From contig NZ_LGDY01000112.1 in assembly GCF_001279525.1 (NCBI RefSeq), positions 1 through 64,000 of the forward strand: DNA of 64,000 nucleotides. The letters run 5' to 3'. The first letter of the stretch is position 1. Each line of letters opens with the position of its first letter. Of this stretch, positions 1-7,721 are shown piece by piece. A model generated the notes under the pieces. The model did no database searches. It was not told the origin of the DNA and was given only the letters and a program-made list of their open reading frames with translations. The stretch comes from Nocardia sp. NRRL S-836 (GTDB lineage: Bacteria > Actinomycetota > Actinomycetes > Mycobacteriales > Pseudonocardiaceae). Both the position numbers and the translations under genes were made by a program.

Positions 1-44
1 TGCAACGCCTGCCACTGCTCATCAGTCAGCTCATGCCTGCGCAC
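1..44 (-). CDS. Transposase N-terminus, IS5-family-like (cut by window edge)
   Basis: A GTG at 44 (a second GTG is at 47) opens a frame reading V-R-R-H-E-L-T-D-E-Q-W-Q-A-L. Many IS5/IS4-group transposases begin with 'LTDEQW' followed by a leucine-rich helix. Only 14 codons are in the window. The call rests on this motif and on the terminal-repeat-like sequence just upstream. The frame is intact as far as it goes. Confidence 0.5.
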   Translation of the reverse strand, partial: MRRHELTDEQWQAL

Positions 45-94
45 CACGGCACAAGATCAAAGCACGTCAGACGAACCAGCTTTGAGGACGGGCC
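1..94 (-). mobile_element. Edge of an IS5-like insertion sequence
   Basis: The first 94 bases read, on the minus strand, as the 5' end of an insertion sequence: a terminal segment beginning GGCCCGTCCTCAAAGC at position 94, about 45 bases of leader, then a transposase start. The end abuts a CTAG at 95-98 that also borders the next element. The rest lies outside the window, so the other end and the exact family cannot be confirmed. Confidence 0.5.
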
Positions 95-99
95 CTAGC

Positions 100-1055
100 T
101 GTAGTGACTAATCAGGTTGTTGACGGCGTGTCGGGTTGAACATGGGAGGACCTCCGGGCGGAGTGGATGTGTCTGACGCATCCCATCGGCACACGGAGGT
201 CCTCGCGTGCACAGTAACGCCCGCACCACGATCCATGCCCGCAGGCTGATCGTGACCCGCCGCGCGGCCGGGTGGTCACCGGCGTGCATCGCCGAGCAGC
301 TCGGCATCTCCCGCGCCACCGTGCACAAGTGGCTGGCCCGCTACCGGCGTGAGGGCGAGGCGGGTCTGGCCGATCGCAGCTCGCGTCCGCACCGCATCCT
401 CGCCGTGCGCCGGGAAGTGCGGCGGGGCCCGGTGCACCTGTCCGGCCTGCCGATCCGCCGCCACAGCGGCATCCGCTACGAACGCCCCCGGCCCGGCGAC
501 CTGCTGCACGTCAACGTCAAGAAACTCGGGCGCGTGCCCGACGGCGGCGGCTGGCGGGTCCACGGCCGCAGCGAAGCGGTGCGGGGCCGGGGAATCGGCT
601 ACGACTACCTGCACGTCGCGGTCGACGACCACACCCGCATCGCCTACGTCGAAGCCCTGCCCGACGAGAAAGACCGCACCTGCGCGGGCTTCCTGCACCG
701 GGCGGTCGCCTGGTTCCGCGACCACGGCGTCACAGTGCTGCGGGTGCTCACCGACAACGCCAAGGTCTACCGCGTCGGCAGCACCTGGCGCGCGGTCTGC
801 GTCGCGCTGGGCATCCGCCGCCGCTTCACCAGACCCCGCTGCCCCTGGACCAACGGCAAAGCCGAACGCTTCAACCGCACCCTGCAAACCGAATTCGCCT
901 ACGCCCAGCCCTGGACCGGCAACCAGCAACGCCTCGCCGCCCTGCCCGGCTGGGTCCACGACTACAACACCCAACGCCCCCACACCGCCCTCGGCGGCCA
1001 GCCACCCATCACCCGACTGACACCCTAGACGTCAACAACGCCACGAATCAGTACA
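100..1055 (+). mobile_element. IS481-family insertion sequence
   Basis: The element starts TGTAGTGACTAATCAGGTTG at 100 and its right end, read inward from 1055, starts TGTACTGATTCGTGGCGTTG. The two 25-base ends match at 18 positions, including the outer TGTA and an inner TTGTTGAC. Both ends are bordered by CCTAG (94-98 and 1056-1060). IS481 elements are known to insert at NCTAGN and duplicate it, so this looks like the target duplication. It encodes one transposase. Confidence 0.8.
207..1028 (+). CDS. IS481-family transposase, internally shortened
   Basis: DDE transposase of 273 aa. It has an N-terminal helix-turn-helix (about residues 22-50, 'ISRATVHKWLARYR') and a C-terminal rve-type integrase core with 'VAVDDHTR', 'LTDNAK' and 'NGKAERFNRTLQTEFAY', ending in the family signature 'YNTQRPHTALGG'. 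Family members are usually about 310-320 aa. The linker between 'DRSSRPHR' and 'RYERPRPGD' is only about 25 residues instead of some 60-70, so roughly 100 bp appear to be missing without loss of frame. The catalytic region looks complete; whether the protein still transposes is uncertain. A GTG start at 207 follows the terminal repeat by about 80 bp. Confidence 0.8.
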   Translation: MHSNARTTIHARRLIVTRRAAGWSPACIAEQLGISRATVHKWLARYRREGEAGLADRSSRPHRILAVRREVRRGPVHLSGLPIRRHSGIRYERPRPGDLLHVNVKKLGRVPDGGGWRVHGRSEAVRGRGIGYDYLHVAVDDHTRIAYVEALPDEKDRTCAGFLHRAVAWFRDHGVTVLRVLTDNAKVYRVGSTWRAVCVALGIRRRFTRPRCPWTNGKAERFNRTLQTEFAYAQPWTGNQQRLAALPGWVHDYNTQRPHTALGGQPPITRLTP

Positions 1056-1060
1056 CCTAG

Positions 1061-2157
1061 GGCCTGTTTGAAGTTCGGATCTAGGTGGACCGGTGACCTG
1101 CTGGTAGAACACGGATGTGGCGCGTTTTGATCTGACCGATGCCGAGTGGGCGCTGATCGAGCCGCATGTGCCGGTCGCGGCCACGGGCCGTTGCCGCGGC
1201 GGGTGCGGGACCAGTTCAACGGGATCCTGTGGCGGTTTCGCACCGGGTCGGGCTGGCGTGACGTCCCGCAACGGTACGGGCCCTGGTCCACCGTCTACTC
1301 GCGGTTCAACGCCTGGTCCAAGGCCGGAGTGTTCCAGGCGCTGATGGACGCGCTGATCGCCGAGGCCGCCTCCCGCGGACAAGTCGGGCTGGAACTGGTC
1401 AGCGTGGATTCCACGATCGTGCGGGCTCACCACGAGTCAGCCGGCCTGGCCGTCGCCGGGGAGACCCTCGATGCACTGGAACAGGCGCTGACCGAGGAAA
1501 AAGGGGCTCCGTTGCCTGCCCGGCAGCGGGTCCTGCGGGTGATCAATCGCAGGCCGGTGCGGATCAGGAAAGCACGGGTGCGTCTGCCGATCAGGACCGC
1601 GTCGCGCTCCGGCGGCGCCGCAGCGCTCGGGCGAGAGCGGCTGGGCTTGGCCGGTCCCGAGGCGGGCTGAGCAGCAAGATCCATGCCGCTGCCGACGCAC
1701 GCGGGCTGCCACTGGCGTTCGTGCTCACACCCGGCCAGGCCGCGGACTGCCCGCAGTTCCAGGCCGTGCTCAACCAGATCCGAGTCCCCGGACCGGCCGG
1801 TCGGCCCCGGACTCGTCCGGGCGCGGTGGCTGCGGACAAGGCCTACTCCTCCAAGGCCAACCGCGCCTGTCTGCGGCGACGACGGATCACCGCGGTGATC
1901 CCGGAGAAGACCGACCAGCAGGCCAACCGGAAGAACAAAGGCTCCGCCGGAGGCCGACCGGTCTCCTTCAATCCCACGCTCTACAAGCAACGCAACACCG
2001 TCGAACGCTGCTTCCAGAAGATCAAGACATGGCGTGGCCTGGCCACACGCTATGACAAGTCACCAGAAAACTACGGAGCCGGATTACGCCTACGCGCAGC
2101 GATCATGTGGCTGAGAACCCTGACCTCAACCACATGATCCAAACCTCACACAGCTCC
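1061..2157 (+). mobile_element. IS5-family insertion sequence (IS427-like group)
   Basis: The left end reads GGCCTGTTTGAAGTTCGGAT (from 1061). The right end, read inward from 2157, gives GAGCTGTGTGAGGTTTGGAT, so the ends match at about three quarters of positions. CTAG borders both sides (1057-1060 and 2157-2160). IS5/IS427-type elements target TA or CTAG. The transposase inside is frameshifted. Confidence 0.7.
1117..2137 (+). pseudogene. IS5-family transposase, frameshifted
   Basis: Three successive frames make up one DDE transposase. Frame 1 from 1117 has 'FDLTDAEWALIEPHVP'. A second frame, entered near 1195, has 'FNGILWRFRTGSGWRDVP' and 'SVDSTIVRAHH'. A third, from about 1650, has 'LSSKIHAAADARGLPLAF', 'TPGQAADCPQ', 'VAADKAYSS' and the C-terminal 'NTVERCFQKIKTWRGLA' plus 'R-Y-D-K'. 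The D, D and E catalytic neighbourhoods are all present but in different frames. Some IS5 members use one programmed frameshift, so one of the two shifts could be natural. Two shifts make an inactive gene more likely. Confidence 0.8.
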
Positions 2158-2168
2158 TAGTGGACGGG

Positions 2169-2785
2169 TCAGGACTTGGCGGCGAGTGTGGGCGCGCCGA
2201 GACCGGCGATCACGGCCGGATCGTCGGTCAACCACACGGCGAGCGTGGTGGACGAACCGGGCGGGGCTAGCGCGGAAAAGGTCATGCCCCAACGCGCTTC
2301 CTGCGTCCGGACCACTGGGCATCGTCGGTCTCGGAGACTTCGGCGCGCGGGATGTAGAGCCGATGGTGGTAGATCTCGGTCTCGCTGATCTCGTCCGTCC
2401 AGTCGATACACAGCGCCCGGACGTCGCTCTTGGGAACCGTCGAGATCTCGGCGCGGTACTTCTTGCTACCGGTCGCTGTCTCAGCGAATACCAGGCCACC
2501 GAAGTAGGCGGACAGCACCGCCGCCTTCGTCTCTTGAAAGACGGCCTTCGTTGTCATCTCATGGGACTTGATGATGTAGCGGGCGCGAGTGATGCGCTGC
2601 CAGTGCGTCGTCCCTTCCTTCTCGACCTTGCGCGCGATCGTCACGCCGTCCTCGGTGGTCAGGCCGAGGCCGGTCCAGGCGGCGGGCAACGCCATGGTGG
2701 CGTCGGCAGGCTCCGGGGTTCCGGGCTGGGCAATGGAAAGTTCCCCTGTTCCCGCGACGCGGACCAGGCTCGTGTTTACGGCCAA
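2169..2785 (-). pseudogene. Phage tail tube protein, frameshifted
   Basis: Reads as a tail tube / major tail protein. It begins at a TTG at 2785 preceded by GGAG at good spacing ('L-A-V-N-T-S-L-V-R-V-A-G'). It continues through 'GLGLTTEDGVTIARKVEK' and 'AVLSAYFGGLVFAET' to 'AEVSETDDAQWSG', then loses frame near 2310. The adjacent frame supplies the C-terminus 'WGMTFSALAPPGSSTTLAV' and 'LAAKS', ending at 2169. Restoring one base (CGC-CAG for the observed CGCAG) would give a continuous protein of about 205 aa. The order after the tail terminator fits. Confidence 0.65.
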
Positions 2786-2820
2786 AGGGAAGATCTCCAA
2801 ACTGGACAGGGGAAGCGCGG

Positions 2821-3246
2821 TCAGCGCGTCAAGGTGCGTGCGGTCACGGTCAGCACGATGAACGCCAGCGGCGCGGAGGTGCGCGGGTCAATGCCCGAGA
2901 TCGGCGCGGTGTCGGGCTCGGCGGCCATGAACGCACCCGAGGCACAGTGCGCGCAGAGCAGGCCCATCACGATCGACAGCAACAATTTCGCGGTGTGCTC
3001 GGTGCGGTGCCAACAGGTGATCCGGATTGCGGCGGCCTGAATCGCGGGCCACTGCCAGTCATGGTCATCGGCGGCGACCAGCAGCCACGGAAGCGACGGC
3101 GGACCACCGTCCTTACCGCGCCCGGTTTCCGTGGCGACCTGAACGCCGCGGACTTGCTCGCCGGCGTGTTCGGCGAGCAGGCGGCGCAACAGCCGCACGA
3201 CGAGCTCCACGACGTCGACCGGCACGGGCAGGCGTGGACTGCTCAC
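2821..3246 (-). CDS. Putative phage tail terminator / neck protein
   Basis: 141 aa starting at a GTG (3246) that overlaps the preceding stop as GTGA. I do not recognise a family from motifs. The protein starts with an amphipathic helix ('VDVVELVVRLLRRLLAEH') and has a C-terminal beta segment 'APLAFIVLTVTARTLTR'. The position, directly between a gp10-like neck protein and the tail tube, is where siphoviruses place the tail terminator or head-tail adaptor. The frame is open throughout, unlike its neighbours. Confidence 0.45.
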   Translation of the reverse strand: MSSPRLPVPVDVVELVVRLLRRLLAEHAGEQVRGVQVATETGRGKDGGPPSLPWLLVAADDHDWQWPAIQAAAIRITCWHRTEHTAKLLLSIVMGLLCAHCASGAFMAAEPDTAPISGIDPRTSAPLAFIVLTVTARTLTR

Positions 3247-3580
3247 CGCCGCTTCCTCGTCCGTGTGTGCTTGCGGGCGCGACGTGGGGCGCTGAAGCCC
3301 TTGGCACGCAGGCTCAGCCGTGCGGCGGCGCGCTTGAGCAGGCCGTAGCGGGCTTCCATGCCGACGCCTGCGGCGTGCGGGATCGCGACGCTCACGGCCG
3401 CACGGTCGGTGTCGGCCTCGTCGCGCACCTCGACCGGGAGCAGGCTCCCGTCCTCGACGGTGTGCCCCTGCGCCTCAACTTCCAACGCGACTTCCTGCGC
3501 CACCTCGCGCAGCATGCGCGGGCCTGTTCGCTCTTGAGGACCGCCGCGAGACCGGCATGATCGGGATGGAAAACCGCCAC
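3243..3580 (-). pseudogene. HK97 gp10-like head-tail protein, frameshifted
   Basis: A GTG at 3580, preceded by an AGAGGAG ribosome site, opens 'V-A-V-F-H-P-D-H-A-G-L-A-A-V-L-K-S-E-Q-A-R-A'. The frame then shifts by one base near 3517 into 'MLREVAQEVALEVEAQG', 'LLPVEVRDEADTDRAAVSV' and a basic tail 'RRARKHTRTRKRR'. The helical N-terminus ('DHAGLAAVLKS...LREVAQEVA') followed by a short beta domain resembles small head-tail joining proteins of actinophages. One added C (GCC-ATG) would restore the frame. Confidence 0.55.
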
Positions 3581-3658
3581 AGCACTCACTCCTCTCAGCA
3601 GGACTGAGCCGATGGGGTGACAAGTGACGTAAGAGGCGGGCAACCTGTCAACATAGGC

Positions 3659-3675
3659 CGTTAGCGCGGCTAACG
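3659..3675. promoter_or_regulatory. Palindrome between divergent prophage and small membrane genes
   Basis: CGTTAGC-GCG-GCTAACG is a perfect 7-bp-arm palindrome. It lies between the minus-strand gp10-like gene and the plus-strand small gene starting at 3705. It may be an operator for the small gene or a transcription stop; the sequence alone does not decide. A partial CCGTTAGC recurs near 7349, ahead of the related small gene. Confidence 0.35.
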
Positions 3676-3704
3676 ACTATTGTTGCCCACTCGGGGTGGT
3701 CTAT

Positions 3705-4013
3705 ATGGAAGTAATGCCTCTTCAACTTTCGGTGCTGCTGGCCGCCGCTGTGGTGGCGAGCATTCCGGTGTGGATCTTGGTGGTTGCTCTTCGGGGAGCG
3801 AAGCCCGAGGAGCGTCCTGCCATCATCCGCGCGTTGACGGGCTTCGTCCGCGCAAACCGGCGGGCGGGAATCCCTACCCGTCAGCGTGGGTCAGGGTCGC
3901 CTCGTAGTGCACTCGACCAGGCCGAGGCTCCCAGCATTCGGGGTCGCCCTCGGCCTGGTAGACGCGGCCGTCGTACTCGACGCGCTCGCGCGCGGCGATC
4001 GGTTCGACGGTGA
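3705..4013 (+). CDS. Small membrane protein antisense to the prophage module
   Basis: ATG at 3705 gives a protein with one N-terminal transmembrane helix ('LSVLLAAAVVASIPVWILVV') followed by 'ALRGAKPEERPAIIRALTG' and a basic segment. The same TM plus 'ALR...P-x-E-R-P-x-I-I-R-A-L' layout is found in the gene at 7500-7721, so the two are related. The open frame continues to 4013 over the antisense connector gene. The natural protein probably ends earlier, soon after 'FVRANRR', and the tail may be read-through. Function unknown; the position on the opposite strand resembles a phage moron. Confidence 0.5.
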   Translation: MEVMPLQLSVLLAAAVVASIPVWILVVALRGAKPEERPAIIRALTGFVRANRRAGIPTRQRGSGSPRSALDQAEAPSIRGRPRPGRRGRRTRRARARRSVRR

Positions 4014-4202
4014 ACAACCACCATGCGCCGGTGACGGCCTGGCGCCGGGCTCGGCAGTGGTGACGCTGGTTCGGGGTTGCAGCATCCCGCGCACGGTGCG
4101 CCGTGGTGCTTCCGGTCCGTACTCCAGCCGTGGCACCGGGTTGTCGTACTCGTCGGGGATCTCATTCGGACTGACGACCGTCAGTGTGTGCGGCAGGTGC
4201 AG
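3874..4202 (-). pseudogene. Head-tail connector protein, frameshifted, start codon lost
   Basis: An AAGGGGAGG ribosome site at 4212-4220 sits nine bases before a CTG (4202) opening 'L-H-L-P-H-T-L-T-V-V-S-P-N-E-I'. The frame continues 'PDEYDNPVPRLEYGPEAP' to 'SVTTAEPGA', shifts near 4040, and resumes as 'QAVTGAWWLFTVEPIAAR' and 'RVEYDGRVYQAEGDPECW', ending 'ATLTHADG' at 3874. The short beta-rich fold, the 'VEYDGRVYQ' stretch and the position between coat and gp10-like genes fit a small head completion/connector protein. The start codon is non-standard (CTG) and probably a mutated ATG or GTG. Confidence 0.5.
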
Positions 4203-4863
4203 GCGGCGGCACCTCCCCTTGCGCTTCGGTGTACTCGACGAACCGCCACGGCATCGGCTCACCCGGCCTGCCGTCCGCGTAGACGACAGGGACGGTGTCG
4301 GGCAGGTCAGCGTGGTCACCCGCACTGTGCGGGGTGCGGGTCGAGCGCAGACCTGAACGGCGGGCGATGCGCCGCAGGATCTTGCGTTCCACCTCCGCCT
4401 TGTTCAGACGCTTGCGGGCCTCGATCAATTCGAGTGAACGTCGGTGCCGTCCGCCTTGAGCGTCAGCGAGAACGTGAGCGCGTTGATCTGCGCCCACCAT
4501 CGTCTCAACAGCACGGGCGACGCTCTTGGCCTGCGGGGTGGCGATCTGCGACGTGAAGTCGCGGACGTTCAGCGTGAGCTGTTCGTCCGGCAGGTTGATT
4601 CCCTTGTAGAGGTAGGTGTTGAGCTTGATGTCAACGCCGACCTCCTTCACTTCGTCGATGACGATCGGCTGGTTGGCGGCGCGGTTGAAGACGCGGGCCC
4701 CGCCGACCACGGTGTCGGTGCGCACCGTGACCGTGTCGCCCTGCTTGCCGGAGAACGAGGCTTCCGCGCCGCGCCAGGTGGTCGCGGCCAGCACAGTCTG
4801 GTTCTCCAGCGCCGCGATGGACGCGGAGGCGATCTGCTTCGGGGTAAGGAACGTGTTCGAGAT
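4162..4863 (-). pseudogene. P22-type major capsid protein, truncated, no standard start codon
   Basis: An ideal ribosome site AAGGAG (4872-4877) is followed after eight bases by ATC (4863) where the start should be. The reading is 'I-S-N-T-F-L-T-P-K-Q-I-A-S-A-S-I-A-A-L-E', then 'NQTVLAATTWRG', 'KQGDTVTVRTDTVVGGARV', 'GVDIKLNTYLYKGINLPDE', 'TLNVRDFTSQIATPQAKSV'. This is the N-terminal third of a P22-coat-like actinophage capsid protein. A pair of frame changes lies near 4505 and 4440. After 'LIEARKRLNKAEVERK' homology stops, and the rest (to 4162) looks like the tail of another neck gene ('VPVVYADGRPGEPMPWRF'), implying an internal deletion. Confidence 0.65.
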
Positions 4864-4893
4864 GGGCGTGTCTCCTTAGGACAGCAGCGCCGG

Positions 4894-5423
4894 TTACGGC
4901 GTGCGCGGCTTGCGGAACACCAGCCGCGCGACAGCTGCCGGGCCGTCTTCGGGGCTCTCGGCGGGCGGGGTCGCCGACGCGGGGCGCAGCGCCTCGACCG
5001 GTCGGCGTCCCGGAGCCAGCGGCGCGGCGGGCGGGGTGGCGGGTGCAGAGGCCGGCGCGGAGGCGGGCGCGGCGGAGTTGGCCGCCGCGAGCAGGTCGGC
5101 GAGCGTGGTCGCGTCGGCGGCCAGCTCGGTCTCGTCCGCGCCGCGCAGACGCTCGGCGAACGTGTCGTCCAGCCCGGCCACGCGGGTCACGCGCAGGCGG
5201 GTCAGCAGGTCTTCGGCGGAGGCGGCGCGCTGTTCCAGCTCGGGCACGCGGGCGGCGAGCGCCTGCGCGCGTCGGCGAGCTGGGCGAGCAGCGCCGCCCC
5301 GTCTGCGGTGGTCTCGCCGGTCGGCGCGGTCGGCGCGGCCGGCGGGGTGGGCGGTTCGGCGGCGGTCGAGGGCTGCTCGCTTGCGCTCGTGCTAGTCGCG
5401 GCGGGATCGGGTGCGGTCACCAA
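4894..5423 (-). pseudogene. Capsid scaffold-like protein, frameshifted
   Basis: A GTG at 5423 with a GAGGAGG ribosome site starts 'VTAPDPAATSTSASEQPS' and a low-complexity acidic/Ala-Pro segment through 'GAALLAQLADAR'. The frame shifts near 5265 into 'QALAARVPELEQRAASAED' and 'LLTRLRVTRVAGLDDTFAE', and ends in a basic tail 'VARLVFRKPRTP'. A disordered N-terminus, a central coiled coil and a basic C-terminus directly upstream of the coat gene are typical of phage scaffolds. One C (CGC-CAG) would restore the frame, giving about 175 aa. Confidence 0.6.
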
Positions 5424-6188
5424 ACGGACCTCCTCAGGTCACGTGAGTGTTGGTGGGGTCGCACGGCAGTGGTGGGCGCGCGAAAGAAGCCGCGGGCGTG
5501 AGCGCGCGGCGGTTCACAGACTGGCGAGCAGCACGCTGCGCGATGCACAAGGACCGGCGAAGGTCGAGCACGGCGATGCGCCCGCGCGGCCGATCGCCTG
5601 CGGACGCGCTGAGCGGTGGCTTTCGGGCGACGAACGGATGGTCACGCCCGAGGCGAGTGACACCGCTGCGGCGATGAACGGTCACTCAGTGGCCGGGGCG
5701 CGGCAGGAAGCATGGCACCGACCGCCACCAATCTGCTCCGAACTCCGCCCACATCTGTCCGGGGGACGAAGGCCGCGAACAGCATGGTTCAGCAGGTAGA
5801 GCTACGTGTCAGCAGGACGCAAACGGGCTGCGAAGAACTGAACTGGACCCATAACACCTAGGGGTTCTGACCTGCGGTAACAGCCGAGCTGACTCGGTAA
5901 GACTGATCGTCCGTGCCGAAACATCTGCCTGGCCGAAACTCGGTGCACGCTTACCGTCTCACTGCCACCGGTGGGCGCTGTGACGTCCCGCTCCGGGGTG
6001 GACTCCGGTTATGTGACGTCAAGAGCCCCGTTGGTCCGGCGCAATCAGCCCTGAACGCACGAACGGTCCCCTTTGTCAGAAGGGGACCGCTCGCGGACCT
6101 TCGCCGGGGACTACTCGCAGGTGTTGCGTGGACTCGACCTAGAACCCGGCCACGCAGCACCACCCAACGACGAAGGAGGCCTTACAAC
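5424..6188. other. 765-bp prophage stretch without a recognisable gene
   Basis: Between the scaffold start and a plus-strand small membrane gene I find no gene I can support. An 83-codon minus-strand frame (5434-5685, 'RRSGVTRLGRDHPFVARK') is open but arginine-rich, with no recognisable family. The stretch holds a small CCGAG/CTCGG hairpin at 5884-5897 and a strong hairpin at 6064-6089 (listed separately). The region should normally hold the end of the minor head gene or small head genes, so deletions are likely. Confidence 0.5.
6064..6089. terminator. Perfect 10-bp stem hairpin
   Basis: CGGTCCCCTT-tgtcag-AAGGGGACCG is a perfect 10-bp stem with a 6-base loop and no long T-run. It lies about 100 bp ahead of the plus-strand small gene at 6189 and could insulate it from upstream transcription or end minus-strand transcription. 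Confidence 0.5.
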
Positions 6189-6434
6189 TTGAACGTAGGC
6201 CGCAGACCCAGTGACCCGCCAGACCGAAAGGGCGAGGAGCACGGTTCCATCGGTGAACGGCCGGAATCCGGTCCGCAGAATTGGGCGGGACTGATTTCGC
6301 AGGCCATCGCCAACTGGCCGACCACGTGGCGGCTCGTCGTGTTGATCGTGGTGATCTTCGTGACGGGGTTCGGCGCACTGTGGCTGGTGCCGATGGATCT
6401 CTCCTTCGGGTGGATCGAGATCAGCCAGCGGTAG
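6189..6434 (+). CDS. Small single-pass membrane protein in prophage
   Basis: TTG at 6189 is preceded by GAAGGAGG at nine bases, an excellent ribosome site. The 81-aa product has a hydrophilic N-terminus ('RRPSDPPDRKGEEHGS'), one clear transmembrane helix ('WRLVVLIVVIFVTGFGALWL') and a short C-terminus ending 'FGWIEISQR'. No family is recognised. It lies antisense between the minor head and scaffold genes of the prophage remnant and, with the hairpin upstream, has the layout of an independently transcribed moron. It is intact while the surrounding phage genes are broken. Confidence 0.6.
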   Translation: MNVGRRPSDPPDRKGEEHGSIGERPESGPQNWAGLISQAIANWPTTWRLVVLIVVIFVTGFGALWLVPMDLSFGWIEISQR

Positions 6435-6460
6435 CACGGACCATCGGCGGGCGGCACACG

Positions 6461-7249
6461 TTAGGTTTGCCGCCCGTCGGAGTTCCTGATGTTGACCTCG
6501 TGGGCGCGTCGGAAGGCGTTGCGGGCCTCGCGACCGGATAGGCCTTCGTTCGAGGTCTCCCACAGCGCGGCGAACTTCGCCGACGCGGCCGGTAGGGCGG
6601 TGTCGGCGTCGTACACGACCTCGACCACGCACCCGCATCCGTCGTAGGAGGGCTCGGGCTTGCCGTCGCGCAGGGTGCGTGAGCCGGACACGGGCGACTT
6701 GTAGACCGGTCCGCGCGACGCGAGAAGCGCGCAGCACGCGCACGCCTTCTCTACGGTGATCCGCTGGTAGCCCAGCGCGAGCCGATCGGCGAGGATCGCC
6801 GCGTCGATCGCGTCTCGGCCCCCTCCTGCAGCGTGTCGCATCGCCGCAGCAGCGACGGCCGGAGCAGCGCGGTCAGCCGCCTGCTGGGGATCGAGCCCAG
6901 CAGCACTCAAGCGCTTGACAGTGCTCGGACCGGTCACCGACAACGAGACCTCGGCGGCATCACGCCACCCCGCCTCGAGGTTTTTCATAGGGGGCAGATC
7001 GAATGCCGCGCCGGTCTCCGCGCGGCGGAACGCCCCGAGGTAGTCCAGCGCCAACCGCTCCGACTTCGACCGGTGACGGCCGATCAGGTCGAGCACCCGG
7101 CTTGCCCAACTCGGCATCGTCGGGTTGAGCCGGACGGGGTCGAGCAGCCGCCACAGGACGAGGACGTCGCGCACCAGGCGAACGCTGTCGCGGCCCTGCG
7201 CGCGGCGGTACTCGGCAGTGAGCCGGGTCCCTTCAGCGGTGACAGCCAT
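6461..7249 (-). CDS. MuF/VG15-type minor head protein
   Basis: 262 aa with ATG at 7249 behind a GGGAG ribosome site. The helical N-terminal half and the C-terminal cysteine-rich core 'KACACCALLASRGPVYKS' followed by 'DGCGCVVEVVYD' match the actinophage VG15/MuF-like capsid morphogenesis proteins that follow the portal gene. In many relatives the second motif is His-x-x-Cys-x-Cys; here a tyrosine replaces the histidine. The frame is open over the usual length, which makes it the best preserved structural gene of the remnant. Confidence 0.7.
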   Translation of the reverse strand: MAVTAEGTRLTAEYRRAQGRDSVRLVRDVLVLWRLLDPVRLNPTMPSWASRVLDLIGRHRSKSERLALDYLGAFRRAETGAAFDLPPMKNLEAGWRDAAEVSLSVTGPSTVKRLSAAGLDPQQAADRAAPAVAAAAMRHAAGGGRDAIDAAILADRLALGYQRITVEKACACCALLASRGPVYKSPVSGSRTLRDGKPEPSYDGCGCVVEVVYDADTALPAASAKFAALWETSNEGLSGREARNAFRRAHEVNIRNSDGRQT

Positions 7250-7499
7250 CGCTCATCACTCCCGAGGCGCTGTGATCTTTATTGCACCCCTCGGCGGTAT
7301 CCCGATCGGGCACGGGACGTCGAAATTGGGTCGATGAGTGCGGATGGGAGCCGTTAGCAGTTGGCGGTGGCCGTTCCTAGCTGCTGCGTTCATCCCCGTC
7401 AACGTCCTTCTCCGTTGGCGGGCGTCGCTTGTCCTTTCTCTTTTTGCTTGTCCGCCAACACATCGGTCATCGTTGGCTCAAGAACCCGAGGAGGTAGCT

Positions 7500-7721
7500 G
7501 TGTGGTCGGACGCGGGGCTGGTCGGCCTGGTGGTTGTCACGATTACGGCGGTGTGCCGCGTCGTTCAGTTCGCTATCGCGTTGCGGAGGTCCGAGCCTGG
7601 CGAGCGACCCGAGATCATCCGGGCGCTCAACGAGGGCGGCGCCTCGGGTGCGGTCGCGCGGAGAGCACCGAGGCGCGGCACAACACGCGGCCAGAACACC
7701 GGTCGGACCGATGCGGGCTAG
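7500..7721 (+). CDS. Small membrane protein, related to the gene at 3705
   Basis: GTG at 7500 follows GAGGAGG. The 73-aa product has one transmembrane helix ('AGLVGLVVVTITAVCRVVQF') then 'ALRRSEPGERPEIIRALNEG' and a basic, disordered tail. The 'ALR-x3-P-x-E-R-P-x-I-I-R-A-L' block is shared with the gene at 3705 (there 'ALRGAKPEERPAIIRALTG'). Its TAG stop overlaps the portal remnant's stop on the other strand. Function unknown; likely a phage-borne accessory (moron) gene. Confidence 0.6.
   Translation: MWSDAGLVGLVVVTITAVCRVVQFAIALRRSEPGERPEIIRALNEGGASGAVARRAPRRGTTRGQNTGRTDAG

Larger units (their letters stand above)
95..2160. repeat. Three CTAG junctions stitching adjacent IS elements
   Basis: CTAG occurs at 95-98, 1057-1060 and 2157-2160, exactly at the borders IS(1)/IS481, IS481/IS5 and IS5/prophage. 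Because both IS481 and IS427-like elements use CTAG-containing targets, the simplest history is that an insertion duplicated CTAG and later elements inserted into the duplicated copies. Confidence 0.65.

Noticed and set aside
5434..5685. 83-codon minus-strand frame upstream of the scaffold
   Set aside because: No ribosome site, arginine-rich composition, no recognisable family; not enough to call a gene.
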